DNA of 28,350 nucleotides, taken from positions 1 to 28,350 of the forward strand of contig CAZMRF010000066.1 in assembly GCA_964568735.1 (NCBI GenBank), given 5' to 3'. Below, piece by piece: positions 6,901 through 14,818 of this stretch. A model generated the notes under the pieces. The model was not told the DNA's origin. It worked only from the letters and a program-made list of their open reading frames with translations, and made no database searches. This DNA is from CAZMRF01 sp964568735. Its GTDB lineage: Bacteria > Acidobacteriota > Polarisedimenticolia > JACPZX01. The position numbers were made by a program, and so were the translations under genes. How positions within the stretch are numbered: position 1 is the stretch's first letter; each line of letters starts with the position of its first letter.

Positions 6901-8433
6901 GTGAAGGGAAGGCCCGCACTCCTTCTCGTCGAGCCCGGCATCAATGCGGTTTCGCGCCGCTTCGGCCTCCCCATCGTCGCGCAGTACCCGCCGCTGGCCC
7001 AGGTGAGGCTCGCGGGACAGGTGACGGACGCCGACGTCGAGATCTGGGACCTCCGGATCACCGGCGAGCGGGCCCGCCTGATGCGGCGCGTGCTCGATGA
7101 TCCTCCCGAGGTGATCGGGATCTCTCTCACCTTCTCATCGAACGGCGACGAGGCCATCGCGCTTGCGGCCGATCTCCGCCGCGCTGCGCCAAAGGCGCTC
7201 ATCATCCTCGGAGGCAGCGCCGCCACCGAGGAGCCGGATAGCTTCACCCGAACCGAGGTCGACCTCATCTGCTTCCGCGCGGGGGATGCCTCCCTCCCCG
7301 CGGTCATGAACGAAGTGCGCCGATCGGGCACCGCCCCCCGCAGCTTCCCCGGCTTCTTCCACAGGGAGGGCGACGGCTGGGTTCTGGACGAGGGGCCGCC
7401 CGCGACCGAGATGGCCGCCCTCCGCCCCTACGCCTGGAGCTGCCTCCCCCGCCGCTACTGGCGGAGCTACTACCAGGCACTGCGGCCCACGGGAATGGGT
7501 CAGACGAGCGAGGGGTGCCCCTTCGACTGCAGCTTCTGCAGCGTCTGGATAACCCACGGCCGGCGGATCCGGATCGCCGCGCTCGAGAACGTCAAGCACG
7601 ACCTCACCTCCCTGCCCGGGTTCATCCGGAATTTCTTCTTCGCCGACGACATCTGGATGCACGGGAGCCGCACGCAGATCGAGGAGCTCTACGACCCGCT
7701 CTTCGAGTGGGTCGTTGGAGACTACCTGCCCCGGCGGCGCGACCTGTGGTTCACCGCCGAGACACGCACGGATCTGTTCCTCCGGGAGGAGGAGAGGTTC
7801 AGAGCCTGGATCCGGAAGGGACGCCTCCGGAAGATCTTCTTCGGGCTGGAGGCCGTCACCGACGAGCAGCTCGAGAGCTTCAGCAAGCGCAACACGGTGG
7901 GCAACAACAGCGAGGCGATCCGGCGTGCCCGGCAGGCCGGAGCCTACGTCATCGCACAGCTCGTCATCCCCTGCGACGCCGATCGTCCCTACTTCGACGA
8001 GACGGTCCGCTTCCTGCGCGAACACCGCCGCTTCATCAACGTGACGAACTTCACGATCGCGACGCCGCTTCCCGGCACGGTCCTCTACGACGAGGCGATC
8101 CGGAGCGTTCCGGAGCTGGCCGACCGGACCAAGGTGGCCTTCCCGGCCTTCTCACTCTTCACGGCGCTGCAGCCCACGCGTCTCGAGCTGGGCGAGTTCT
8201 ACGCGCAGGTGGCGCGCCTCTACCGGGAGGCCAACCAGGTCCACTTCAGCTGGGACACGGCCTGGCAGGTCACGCTCTCCGCCGGCCGGTCCCCGTGGCT
8301 GATCCCGCGCCTGTTCCGCATACCCAAGCTCGCGCACGCGCTCACGCACCCGGCGCGCTTCGTCGAAACCCACGCCGAGGTGGCCGCGGGTCTGCCCGAG
8401 CGACGATTGCACGACGGTCTCGCCGCGGCCTGA
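6901..8433 (+). CDS. B12-binding-type radical SAM protein
   Basis: A 510-residue radical SAM enzyme. The N-terminal 160 residues have the Rossmann-like cobalamin-binding layout (ALLLVEPGINAV, then VIGISLTFSS and ALIILGGSAAT). The radical SAM core has CPFDCSFC at 206-213, the CX3CX2C motif whose cysteines 206, 210 and 213 would bind the [4Fe-4S] cluster. IFFGLEAVTDEQL and the AQLVIPCDAD strand fit the TIM-barrel. Such enzymes do methylations and skeletal rearrangements on varied substrates; the substrate here cannot be told. At the DxHxxG cobalamin-ligand position the sequence reads DLRITG (50-55), without His. The GTG at 6901 is preceded by AAGGAGG with a 6-base spacer. The frame extends to 6796 but without such a site. 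The gene appears to be on its own, convergent with the rhombosortase gene. Confidence 0.9.
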   Translation: MKGRPALLLVEPGINAVSRRFGLPIVAQYPPLAQVRLAGQVTDADVEIWDLRITGERARLMRRVLDDPPEVIGISLTFSSNGDEAIALAADLRRAAPKALIILGGSAATEEPDSFTRTEVDLICFRAGDASLPAVMNEVRRSGTAPRSFPGFFHREGDGWVLDEGPPATEMAALRPYAWSCLPRRYWRSYYQALRPTGMGQTSEGCPFDCSFCSVWITHGRRIRIAALENVKHDLTSLPGFIRNFFFADDIWMHGSRTQIEELYDPLFEWVVGDYLPRRRDLWFTAETRTDLFLREEERFRAWIRKGRLRKIFFGLEAVTDEQLESFSKRNTVGNNSEAIRRARQAGAYVIAQLVIPCDADRPYFDETVRFLREHRRFINVTNFTIATPLPGTVLYDEAIRSVPELADRTKVAFPAFSLFTALQPTRLELGEFYAQVARLYREANQVHFSWDTAWQVTLSAGRSPWLIPRLFRIPKLAHALTHPARFVETHAEVAAGLPERRLHDGLAAA

Positions 8434-8443
8434 CCTCCCCCAG

Positions 8444-8471
8444 GGTGGTGCGGAGCGTGCTTCGCACCACC
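8444..8471. terminator. Strong bidirectional hairpin between convergent genes
   Basis: GGTGGTGCG (8444-8452) and CGCACCACC (8463-8471) pair perfectly over nine bases. The stem continues inward through a G-U wobble, an A-T and a G-C pair to leave a four-base loop. It lies 10 bases after the radical SAM stop (8433) and 20 bases beyond the rhombosortase stop (8491), exactly where a shared terminator is expected. A T tract is absent on both sides. Confidence 0.65.
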
Positions 8472-8490
8472 ATGGACGCACCCCGCCTGT

Positions 8491-9150
8491 TCAGATGGGC
8501 CCGTGGGCCACGCCTCGACGGAGCCGGAGAGCCAGCCAGGCAAGGACGCCGGCGGTCGCTCCGACCAGGTGGACCTCCGGAGCCACTCTGACACCGATCG
8601 GGAGCGGCCCTGCGGCAAGGGCCTTGCCCGTCGCCGATTCGAAGGTGAGCTTGGCCAGGAAGACGACGAGGGCGAGAGCCACGACCCACCTCGCCACTCC
8701 CGGCCGGGACTCTTGCAGCAACTCGAGCGCGGCCGCGGCGAAGAGCGCGGAGGCGATCCCGGAGGCACCCCGATAGGTATCGAACGACGTCAGCGCCAGG
8801 TGGATCGCTGCGCCAGTGATGAGGGCTCCGCCGGCGAGGCAAGCCAGGGCAAGGCGGCGGGAGATGATCTCGACCCAGCTCCCGAGAATCAGCAGCGCTC
8901 CGAGATCCGCGAGGGCCATGCGCCCGGTCCAGTGGACGAAGTGCGAGGTAAAGGGGCGCCAGATCTCGCCGTTGGAAGTTGCCGCGCGATCGTACTGGAG
9001 AACCTCTCCCGCCTCCGCTGCAAGCGACGCCCACAGGCCGAAGGCGACGACCGTGAGCGTGACGTACGGGAGCTTCCACACGAAAGGCCGTGCCCGCCCG
9101 GAGGTGCAGATCCGGCTCAGCTCCGCGGCCGTGCCCTGGCCGCCGCCCAC
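8491..9150 (-). CDS. rrtA: Rhombosortase (rhomboid-family intramembrane sorting protease)
   Basis: A 219-residue multi-pass membrane serine protease of the rhomboid superfamily. Rhombosortases are thought to cleave GlyGly-CTERM tails from exported proteins. The catalytic Ser is in YRGASGIASALF (GASG at 128-131, Ser130) and the partner His is His194 in PEVHLVGA. Upstream, GEIWRPFTSHFVHW (61-74) supplies the Arg and paired His residues typical of the rhombosortase branch. About five or six hydrophobic helices are visible. The neighbour just upstream encodes a lipoprotein with a fitting C-terminal tail, the usual enzyme-target pairing. The GTG at 9150 overlaps that gene by 34 bases. The first 20 residues look non-essential, and a later GTG in FVWKLPYV is a possible alternative start. 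Family assignment rests on motif plus context. Confidence 0.88.
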   Translation of the reverse strand: MGGGQGTAAELSRICTSGRARPFVWKLPYVTLTVVAFGLWASLAAEAGEVLQYDRAATSNGEIWRPFTSHFVHWTGRMALADLGALLILGSWVEIISRRLALACLAGGALITGAAIHLALTSFDTYRGASGIASALFAAAALELLQESRPGVARWVVALALVVFLAKLTFESATGKALAAGPLPIGVRVAPEVHLVGATAGVLAWLALRLRRGVAHGPI

Positions 9151-9992
9151 GCCGGCACCGCGAGCAGCCCGCAGAGAAGGAGATCCGCAAGGCCGAGCGC
9201 CCCTCCACCGCCCGAGCCACCCGTGGAGCCGGGGGTTCCCGTGGCCTCCACCAGAGTGATCGCCGGTGTGCCCACTCCGCGCACCGTGCCCGTTTTCGAC
9301 TGCACCTCGAAGGCATCGAGAGCCTGGTTCAGGTTCGAGATGAGATTGACCACGGCGGACTCGAATCCGGCCTCCGCGTCGAGTCTCAGCGTGCGCTCCA
9401 CTCCGATGGGCGTCGCGCTCGTTTGCTTCTCCGATGTCCCGCCCGCCCGGAGGAGGAGGGCGTGCGAAGGGATGTCGAAGACGACCGCCTCGAGCATCGT
9501 CCGGGTCTCGTTCTTCTCTCCTCTGACGATGTAGGCGCCCAGGATCGTCCAGTACGCGATCGAGGAGCCCGTCGTCTCCGAGAACTGCGTCTGCTCGTAG
9601 GAGACGAGGCCGATGAGGTCGACGCCGAAGGTGGCCCTGAGCTGGTAGAGGTTGTCGAAGCCGCCCCCGGGCTGGAGGTAGGTCGTGGGGATCACCTCCA
9701 GGGAGGCGATCACGTCCCGCTCCCGGAAGGCATCAGCGATTCGCTGCAGCAGCGCCTGCTGCTGGTCCGCCGTGATCGGCCCGGATGCCCAGGAGGTGCC
9801 CGATGGCACGAAGGCCAGCCCGACCCTGACCGGCAGCTCCAGCGTCACGTCCGATGCCGGCACCGGGGTCGTCCCTTTCGGGTAGAGGAACTCGAGCGAG
9901 CTCGTTCTGAGCACCTGGCTTCGGGCGCCGCAGCCGCTCGCGAGGAACAGGGCTCCTGCAAGAAGGCACGTGGTTCGTGAGCGGTATCTCAT
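9117..9992 (-). CDS. Rhombotarget-type lipoprotein with GlyGly-CTERM-like tail
   Basis: A 291-residue exported lipoprotein, the likely substrate of the adjacent rhombosortase. The N-terminus has basic residues, then LLAGALFLASGC, making Cys21 the lipidated residue. The body is a soluble domain (for example SSLEFLYPKG near residue 33, and TFGVDLIGLVSYEQTQFSE) resembling the rhombotarget lipoprotein family as I know it. The last 34 residues (258-291) are a Gly/Ser run GGSGGGG, a hydrophobic segment ALGLADLLLCGLLAVPAW and a basic end ARARPRS, which is the tripartite sorting signal expected for rhombosortase. The ATG at 9992 is preceded by AGGAGG with a good spacer; the open frame to 10079 lacks any signal. 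Being lipidated at one end and membrane-anchored at the other until cleaved, it may be retargeted at the surface. The body's function is unknown. Confidence 0.9.
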   Translation of the reverse strand: MRYRSRTTCLLAGALFLASGCGARSQVLRTSSLEFLYPKGTTPVPASDVTLELPVRVGLAFVPSGTSWASGPITADQQQALLQRIADAFRERDVIASLEVIPTTYLQPGGGFDNLYQLRATFGVDLIGLVSYEQTQFSETTGSSIAYWTILGAYIVRGEKNETRTMLEAVVFDIPSHALLLRAGGTSEKQTSATPIGVERTLRLDAEAGFESAVVNLISNLNQALDAFEVQSKTGTVRGVGTPAITLVEATGTPGSTGGSGGGGALGLADLLLCGLLAVPAWAAARARPRS

Positions 9993-10029
9993 CCCGACCC
10001 TCCTGAGAATACTCGTGTGCGTGGCTCTC

Positions 10030-10035
10030 AGGATA
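10030..10035 (-). promoter_or_regulatory. Candidate -10 element of the rhombotarget gene
   Basis: Minus-strand TATCCT (10035-10030), in the context TGGTATCCTGAG, lies 38 bases upstream of the lipoprotein ATG. It matches the TATNCT form seen before other genes here. A -35 match is poor, so support is modest. It would give the rhombotarget-rhombosortase pair its own promoter, apart from the MATE operon. Confidence 0.3.
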
Positions 10036-10057
10036 CCAGAAGATCGCCGCTGAGAAA

Positions 10058-10070
10058 CCTGCTCTGCAGG
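10058..10070 (-). terminator. Small hairpin with following T's in the 9993-10149 gap
   Basis: On the minus strand CCTGC-AGA-GCAGG forms a 5-bp stem with a 3-base loop and is followed by TTTCT. It is a short but correctly oriented terminator-like element, about 80 bases after the stop of the small exported protein gene and just before the candidate rhombotarget promoter. Confidence 0.25.
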
Positions 10071-10149
10071 CCGCCCCATGCAGTCCGGCCCGTGCTCGAG
10101 GGCCGCGGTCGTGGTCCGAGGAGAGAGGGGGATGATGAGGCAGGCGGCG

Positions 10150-10707
10150 TCAGTCCCGGCGCCTTTCCGTGGCGAGTCGCTCGAGAACGTCGCGCGGGCG
10201 CCCGGAGAACCTGGCGTCGGCCTTCATCGCGGTCACTTCCGCTTCTGCGACACGGGGCCCGTAGATCCGGGAGACCATCAGGAGGAACTTCTCGTAGAAG
10301 GAGTCCTCCGCATAGAAGGCCGCCTCGAGATCGATCGTGTCGCCGTAGAAGTGTTTCTCGTAAACCTTGCCCCGCGGTCCGAGCAGGCTGACCTCGCCGG
10401 ACATCCAGTAGTCGTTGGGCTTGGGGGTCTCGTACGTGTGCGACCCCCTCAGGGTGATGTGCACCAGCAGGTCGGGGCGCTGCCGGCCCGGATCGACGAT
10501 CTCGTGACCGGCCTCCCTGAGGATCCTCACCGCGGTCTCCCGCATCAGATCCGGGCCGGACTCCCTGTTCTCGACCTCCCAGACGATCGCCGCCGTCCGC
10601 ACCATCCGGAAAGTCTCGACCTTGTCCTGGGAGAGGATCTTCCTGCAGCTGAACCCTGTGGCGGCAACGCAGGCGATGAGCAGCGCGGCCCATGCCATCC
10701 GCTTCAC
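10150..10707 (-). CDS. Small exported protein, possible lipoprotein, unknown function
   Basis: A 185-residue protein that I cannot assign. It begins VKRMAWAALLIACVAATGFSC: two basic residues, a hydrophobic core and Cys21, which satisfies a loose lipobox (Gly-Phe-Ser-Cys), although a Leu at -3 is missing. The mature part looks soluble and alpha/beta: RETAVRILREAGHEIVDPG followed by DLLVHITLRG resembles small periplasmic domains that form a helix-strand pair, and a KHFYGDTIDLEAAFYAEDSF block follows. The GTG start at 10707 overlaps the MATE stop in GTGA, with GGAGG seven bases upstream, so it is translationally coupled to the transporter and may serve it. The open frame continues far upstream to 11613, but that part is antisense-like noise inside the MATE gene. 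The coding call is strong; lipidation is uncertain. Confidence 0.82.
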   Translation of the reverse strand: MKRMAWAALLIACVAATGFSCRKILSQDKVETFRMVRTAAIVWEVENRESGPDLMRETAVRILREAGHEIVDPGRQRPDLLVHITLRGSHTYETPKPNDYWMSGEVSLLGPRGKVYEKHFYGDTIDLEAAFYAEDSFYEKFLLMVSRIYGPRVAEAEVTAMKADARFSGRPRDVLERLATERRRD

Positions 10708-12101
10708 GGTGAGACCTCCATGGCCCTTCGGCCCGGTCCTCCCTCGGCTTCGAGACGCAGCGCACCGAGGGCGCGCGTGAGCCAGCCGTGGAAGATAGCC
10801 GACGAGAGAGCCGCGACGGCGAGGAGAGCCGCGATCACGCCGTGGAAGGCCGGCTGATCGAGGAGGCGCGCCGCCTCCACTCCCAGGAGGCACAGCGGCA
10901 CTGTCAGGAGGGCGTAGCGCAGCGCCGCCATGACGAGCCCCGGGCGGCCACGCTGCATTCCCTCGAAGACGGGCCTGCACAGGAAGAATGACGAGCCGGC
11001 AAAGCAGGCCAGTGGAACGAGGCGCAGGGCGAAGGTGGCGTACGATCTCGTCAGCTCGGACTCTCCGAGGCTCTTCGCGATCCAGCCCGAGCCCAGCCAC
11101 ATCAACGGCGCGAGGAGGCCGAACGAGTAGGCGGCCGACGCGAGAGTCGTCTCCCTGAGCCCCCGCACGATCCCGGCGTAGTCCCGCTCGCCGAACCGCC
11201 GCGCGGTGTAGGGAAGGAGGGCCACCGAGGCGGCGATCACCGGGTTCAACGCGAAGAGCACGACACGGTAGTAGATCGAGTAGGCCGCGAGCGCCTCCGT
11301 GTTGTTGTCGAGGAAGGAGAGCAGCAGGTTGACGACCGCGGTCTCGCTCGCCATCAGGATGAAGCCGATGGAAGAGGGTACCGCCAGGGCGGAGATCGCG
11401 AGGTAGGGGGATGGGTCCAGCTCGGGCGCGAGGTGGCCTCCGGCGGCCTTCCGCCTCTTCTCGTGGGCGCGGGCCTGGCGCAAGGCGTACACGAGGCCTC
11501 CGATCCGCCCCAGCACCGTGCTGAAGGCGATGCCGAACATCCCCCAATGGAAAACGAAGAGGAAGAGCGTGTTCAGGGCCACGTTGATGACGTTGGACCA
11601 GATGCCCGCCCACATGGTCGAGCGGGTGTCGTGATGGGCCTTCACGACCGAATCCGGGATGATGGACCAGAAGGCCGTGAAGGCCGATCCGCCGATGAGC
11701 ACAGCCCCGTACATCCGGAAGGCGTCGTAGACCTCGCGGCTCAGCTCCCCCTGCGGGAAGAGGAACCAGATCCAGGCTCCGACGAGCAGGAGGAAGGGCG
11801 AGGCGATCCAGGTGAGCCTCCAGGCGGCGGCGATGTACTGGTCGATCTTCCGCCCCTCGCCCGCTCCCATGGCTCGCGAGAGGCAGGAGGTCAGGCCCGT
11901 CGAGAGGCCGACCCAGACGGCGATCATCGCGAACTCGAAGGGAACGGCGAGGCCGATTCCGGCCACGGCGTCGTCGCCGAGGATCGCCGCGTAGATCGTA
12001 TCCACGAGCGTGAAGGCGGCCCGCATCGCGAAGGACACGACGAGGGGCGCCGCCATGCGCAGCACAGACGGGGCGGATGGGGCAGGGTTCGTTGCAGGCA
12101 A
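10704..12101 (-). CDS. MATE-family multidrug/organic cation efflux transporter
   Basis: A 465-residue polytopic membrane protein with about twelve hydrophobic helices and the twofold-repeat layout of MATE antiporters, which export drugs or metabolites using a Na+ or H+ gradient. The N-half begins LRMAAPLVVSFAMRAAFTLV and includes VDTIYAAILGDDAVAGIGLA, the classical first-loop region. The second half restarts around LAVPSSIGFILMASETAVVN, and FGERDYAGI is the usual loop motif. Length is normal. The substrate is not predictable. The start is uncertain: the frame opens at a TTG (12101) without a clear Shine-Dalgarno, and an internal GTG (12065) or ATG (12056) would clip only the cytoplasmic tail. 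It follows the LhgO-like gene after 114 bases and overlaps the small exported protein gene downstream, so it may be part of either group. Confidence 0.93.
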   Translation of the reverse strand: MPATNPAPSAPSVLRMAAPLVVSFAMRAAFTLVDTIYAAILGDDAVAGIGLAVPFEFAMIAVWVGLSTGLTSCLSRAMGAGEGRKIDQYIAAAWRLTWIASPFLLLVGAWIWFLFPQGELSREVYDAFRMYGAVLIGGSAFTAFWSIIPDSVVKAHHDTRSTMWAGIWSNVINVALNTLFLFVFHWGMFGIAFSTVLGRIGGLVYALRQARAHEKRRKAAGGHLAPELDPSPYLAISALAVPSSIGFILMASETAVVNLLLSFLDNNTEALAAYSIYYRVVLFALNPVIAASVALLPYTARRFGERDYAGIVRGLRETTLASAAYSFGLLAPLMWLGSGWIAKSLGESELTRSYATFALRLVPLACFAGSSFFLCRPVFEGMQRGRPGLVMAALRYALLTVPLCLLGVEAARLLDQPAFHGVIAALLAVAALSSAIFHGWLTRALGALRLEAEGGPGRRAMEVSP

Positions 12102-12215
12102 GGGGCGGATCTACCAGGCTCGCGTCGTCGAGAGGCGCGATTCTACATCAGCGACCGAGACTCCGGCTCGCTTCGGAGCCCTGCGCGCGCGACCGGCATC
12201 GTCTGGCGAACCTGC

Positions 12216-13427
12216 TCAGGTCCAGCCGAAGAGCGCGCCGGCCTTCTCCGCGAGGTGTCGGCCGATGGCGAGGGAGGCGGTGGCTCCCGGCGAAGGCGCG
12301 TTGCGGACGTGGAGCACGTTCGGCCCTTCGACGAAGGAGAAGTCGTCGAGGAGCGCTCCGTCGCGCGTGACCGCCTGCGCGCGGACTCCCGATGGGCCCG
12401 GCGCGAGCATCGCGCCGCTCAACGCGGGGAGGTAGCGCTGGAGCGCCCGAACCCAGGCCGGCTTCCAGAGATCCAGCCACATCTCGCGCACCCCGGTGGA
12501 GAAGTACTCCAGCATGAGCCTACGGAATCCGGGCCAGGCCAGCGTCCCGGTCAGGTCCCGGGGAGAGATCGTGCCGAGCGTGTATCCCTCCCGGGCGAAG
12601 GCCAGGACGGCATTCGGCCCCACCAGGACCTCCCCGTCCAGCCGCCGGCTGAAATGAACGCCGAGGAAGGGGAACCTCGGATCGGGCACAGGGTTGACCA
12701 GGGCGCGGACGAGGTGTCGCGCCTCGGGCTTCAGCGTCCAGTAGTCGCCCCGGAAGGGGACGATCCTGAGATCACCCGCCTCTCCCGTCATCCCGGCCAC
12801 GCGGTCGGAGTGAAGCCCCGCGCAGGAGAGGAGCGACCTCGCGGAGAGATCGCCACCCGTCGTCACGAGGATCCTCTCTCCCCCGTTCTCGGTGATGGCC
12901 TCGACGCGCCTCCCCGCGAGGATCGCGCCGCCGCGATCGCGGACCTCCGCGGCGAGCGCCAGCGCCACCTGGCGGAAATCGATGATGCCCGTCTCGGGGG
13001 AGTGAAGCGCGCGCAGGCCCGCGACGTTCGGCTCGATCTCGCGGAGCCTCTCCGGCCCGACCTCCTCGATCCCCTCGACGCCATTCGCCATCGCCCTCTG
13101 CTTCAAGGCGGCGAGGCGTGGCAGCTCGGCCTCCCCGACGGCGACGATGACCTTGCCGCATCTCCGGAAGGGGATGCCGCGCTCCGAGGCGAAGCGCTCG
13201 ACGGCCGCCTTTCCCTCGCGGCAGAGGCGGGCCCTGAGCGTCCCGGGCCTGTAGTAGATGCCTGCGTGGAGGACACCGGTGTTGTGGCCGCTCTGGTGGG
13301 ATGCGACCTCTTTCTCTTTCTCCACGACGGCGAGGCGCAGGCCCGGCCAGCGCTGCAGGATCTGCCAGGCTGTGGCGAGGCCGATGATGCCCCCGCCGAT
13401 CACCGCGATGTCGTAGCGATCGTCCAT
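12216..13427 (-). CDS. lhgO: LhgO-family FAD-dependent oxidoreductase
   Basis: A 403-residue DAO-fold flavoenzyme. The N-terminal Rossmann motif is IAVIGGGIIGLATAW (Gly11, Gly13, Gly16), followed by the FAD-ribose Glu36. HQSGHNTGVLHAGIYY (44-59) is the hallmark of the L-2-hydroxyglutarate oxidase branch. The C-terminus has GPSGVRAQAV and VLHVRNAPSPGATASLAIG, typical of this family. Known LhgO enzymes oxidise L-2-hydroxyglutarate and pass electrons to the membrane quinone pool. However, the gene lies directly after a glycerol-kinase-like kinase and a glycerophosphodiesterase, with the start overlapping the kinase stop by one base (TGATG). That raises the alternative that it oxidises glycerol-3-phosphate, as related DAO enzymes do. 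Family call very secure, substrate open. Confidence 0.92.
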   Translation of the reverse strand: MDDRYDIAVIGGGIIGLATAWQILQRWPGLRLAVVEKEKEVASHQSGHNTGVLHAGIYYRPGTLRARLCREGKAAVERFASERGIPFRRCGKVIVAVGEAELPRLAALKQRAMANGVEGIEEVGPERLREIEPNVAGLRALHSPETGIIDFRQVALALAAEVRDRGGAILAGRRVEAITENGGERILVTTGGDLSARSLLSCAGLHSDRVAGMTGEAGDLRIVPFRGDYWTLKPEARHLVRALVNPVPDPRFPFLGVHFSRRLDGEVLVGPNAVLAFAREGYTLGTISPRDLTGTLAWPGFRRLMLEYFSTGVREMWLDLWKPAWVRALQRYLPALSGAMLAPGPSGVRAQAVTRDGALLDDFSFVEGPNVLHVRNAPSPGATASLAIGRHLAEKAGALFGWT

Positions 13428-14818
13428 CACGCTCCCAGCTCGCTCGCGACCCACCCTCGCCACCGATGCCACTTGCCGGGAAGGTAGGCGCCGTCGGCGC
13501 CCGGGACCACCGGGACCGTGCGGGGCGGCGGATCGCACGGTGGGAGCCCGGCGGCGAGGCGGGCCGCTCCGAGAAGGGTGGCCTCCGGCTCTTCGAGCCG
13601 CTCGATGGGCCGTTCCAGGCAGGCCGCAAGCCCCGCAGCGAGCCCCGGCTCGAGCGCGAGGCCTCCCGAGAGGACCACGCGTCCGGGTGCGGAGCCTTCG
13701 AAGAGTCCTTCGAGGATCTCGCGGACGCGGAAGAGGATTCCCTCGAGGACGATCCGGCGCTTCGAGGCCTCGTCGAGCCTCTCGGCCTCGGGCGAGAAGC
13801 TCAGCGTGCGCTCCGGAAGCCAGTGCGGCGCCCCCAGTCCCGCGAGATCGGGGATGCAGAATGCGCCCGGCGCGGGATCTGTGTCCCCCGGAGGCGATGG
13901 GCCCTCGCCGAAGCGGGCGAGCGCCTCGGAGGCCCCGTTGATCGTCCCCTCCGCTGCGTAACGAGTCGTTTCGCCGCGTGCCGCCAGGATGGGGCCGGCC
14001 AGGTAGCCGGGCGACGGCGTCATCCTCGAGCCCGTCGTTCTGAGGACGAAGCCGCCCGTCCCGAGATTGACGAGGGCACCTCCGCGATCCTCGCCGATCA
14101 CCGCGAGCGTGGCCGCCGCCTGATCGGCGACAGTCGCGGCGACCCTCCATGGTCCCGCCATCGGGCCCGGACGGCCGGAGGTAGGCACGATGGCGGGAAG
14201 CCCCGCCCCGGGAACCGAGAAGAGATCGAGGAGATCGGAAGCCCACTCACCTCTTCGAGGATCGGCCAGGAGGGTCCGTGCCGCCATCGTGAGATCCGTC
14301 TCGTGGCTCTGTCCGTGGGTGAGGTGCGACAGGATCCAGCACTCCAGCGTTCCGAACTTCACTCTCCTCTCGGCCATTCCGAGTCTCAACGCGGGCTCGC
14401 GCTCGAGGAGGTCGGCGAGCTTGGGGCCCGCGTAGTGCGGCGTGAGGTGCAGGCCCGTGCGCGCGGAGATCACAGCCTCGATCCCGGCGTGGCGCCCGCA
14501 CCAGGGCGCGGCCCGCCTGTCCTGCCACGAGATCAGGGGGGTGAGCGTCGCATCGGGCGGCCCCTCCCAGAGAGTGAAGGTGGATCGCTGGCTGGCGATC
14601 CCCAGCGGCGTCCCCGCTCCCACCGAGCGCTCCAGCTCGCCGAGAACGGTCGTGACCTCGCGGAGGTAGCCCGCGGGGTCACTCTCGCGGATGGGCCCCG
14701 TCCCCCTCAGAGGAGGAGCCGCCCGGGAGGCGCTCACGCGGAGAGCGCCCCGTTCGTCGAGCACTCCGGCCTTGATCCTCGTCGTACCCAGGTCGATGGC
14801 CGCCGCCAGGGGCTTCAT
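13427..14818 (-). CDS. Glycerol-kinase-like FGGY carbohydrate kinase
   Basis: A 463-residue sugar/polyol kinase of the FGGY family, cytosolic and ATP-dependent. The N-terminal phosphate loop is AIDLGTTRIKAGVLDERG (7-24). GIASQRSTFTLWE and PLISWQDRRA correspond to the GlpK segments around the glycerol-binding Arg-Glu pair, but here the QRE of GlpK reads QRS. The second half has ALVNLGTGGFVL, LGAPHWLPERT and VVLSGGLALEPG, the ATPase-fold adenosine region. It is slightly shorter than typical GlpK (about 500). The change at the substrate pocket means the acceptor may be glycerol or another polyol. Its start overlaps the phosphodiesterase stop by four bases (ATGA) and its stop overlaps the oxidoreductase start, giving a tightly coupled three-gene unit. 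Confidence 0.9.
   Translation of the reverse strand: MKPLAAAIDLGTTRIKAGVLDERGALRVSASRAAPPLRGTGPIRESDPAGYLREVTTVLGELERSVGAGTPLGIASQRSTFTLWEGPPDATLTPLISWQDRRAAPWCGRHAGIEAVISARTGLHLTPHYAGPKLADLLEREPALRLGMAERRVKFGTLECWILSHLTHGQSHETDLTMAARTLLADPRRGEWASDLLDLFSVPGAGLPAIVPTSGRPGPMAGPWRVAATVADQAAATLAVIGEDRGGALVNLGTGGFVLRTTGSRMTPSPGYLAGPILAARGETTRYAAEGTINGASEALARFGEGPSPPGDTDPAPGAFCIPDLAGLGAPHWLPERTLSFSPEAERLDEASKRRIVLEGILFRVREILEGLFEGSAPGRVVLSGGLALEPGLAAGLAACLERPIERLEEPEATLLGAARLAAGLPPCDPPPRTVPVVPGADGAYLPGKWHRWRGWVASELGA

Noticed and set aside
12160..12185. GC-rich imperfect hairpin in the LhgO-MATE gap
   Set aside because: The stem is only about five bases and could be chance in GC-rich DNA; no terminator is claimed.
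11433..13487. 684-codon plus-strand open frame across the MATE and LhgO-like genes
   Set aside because: It spans two well-supported minus-strand genes and their intergenic region and has no recognisable domain.
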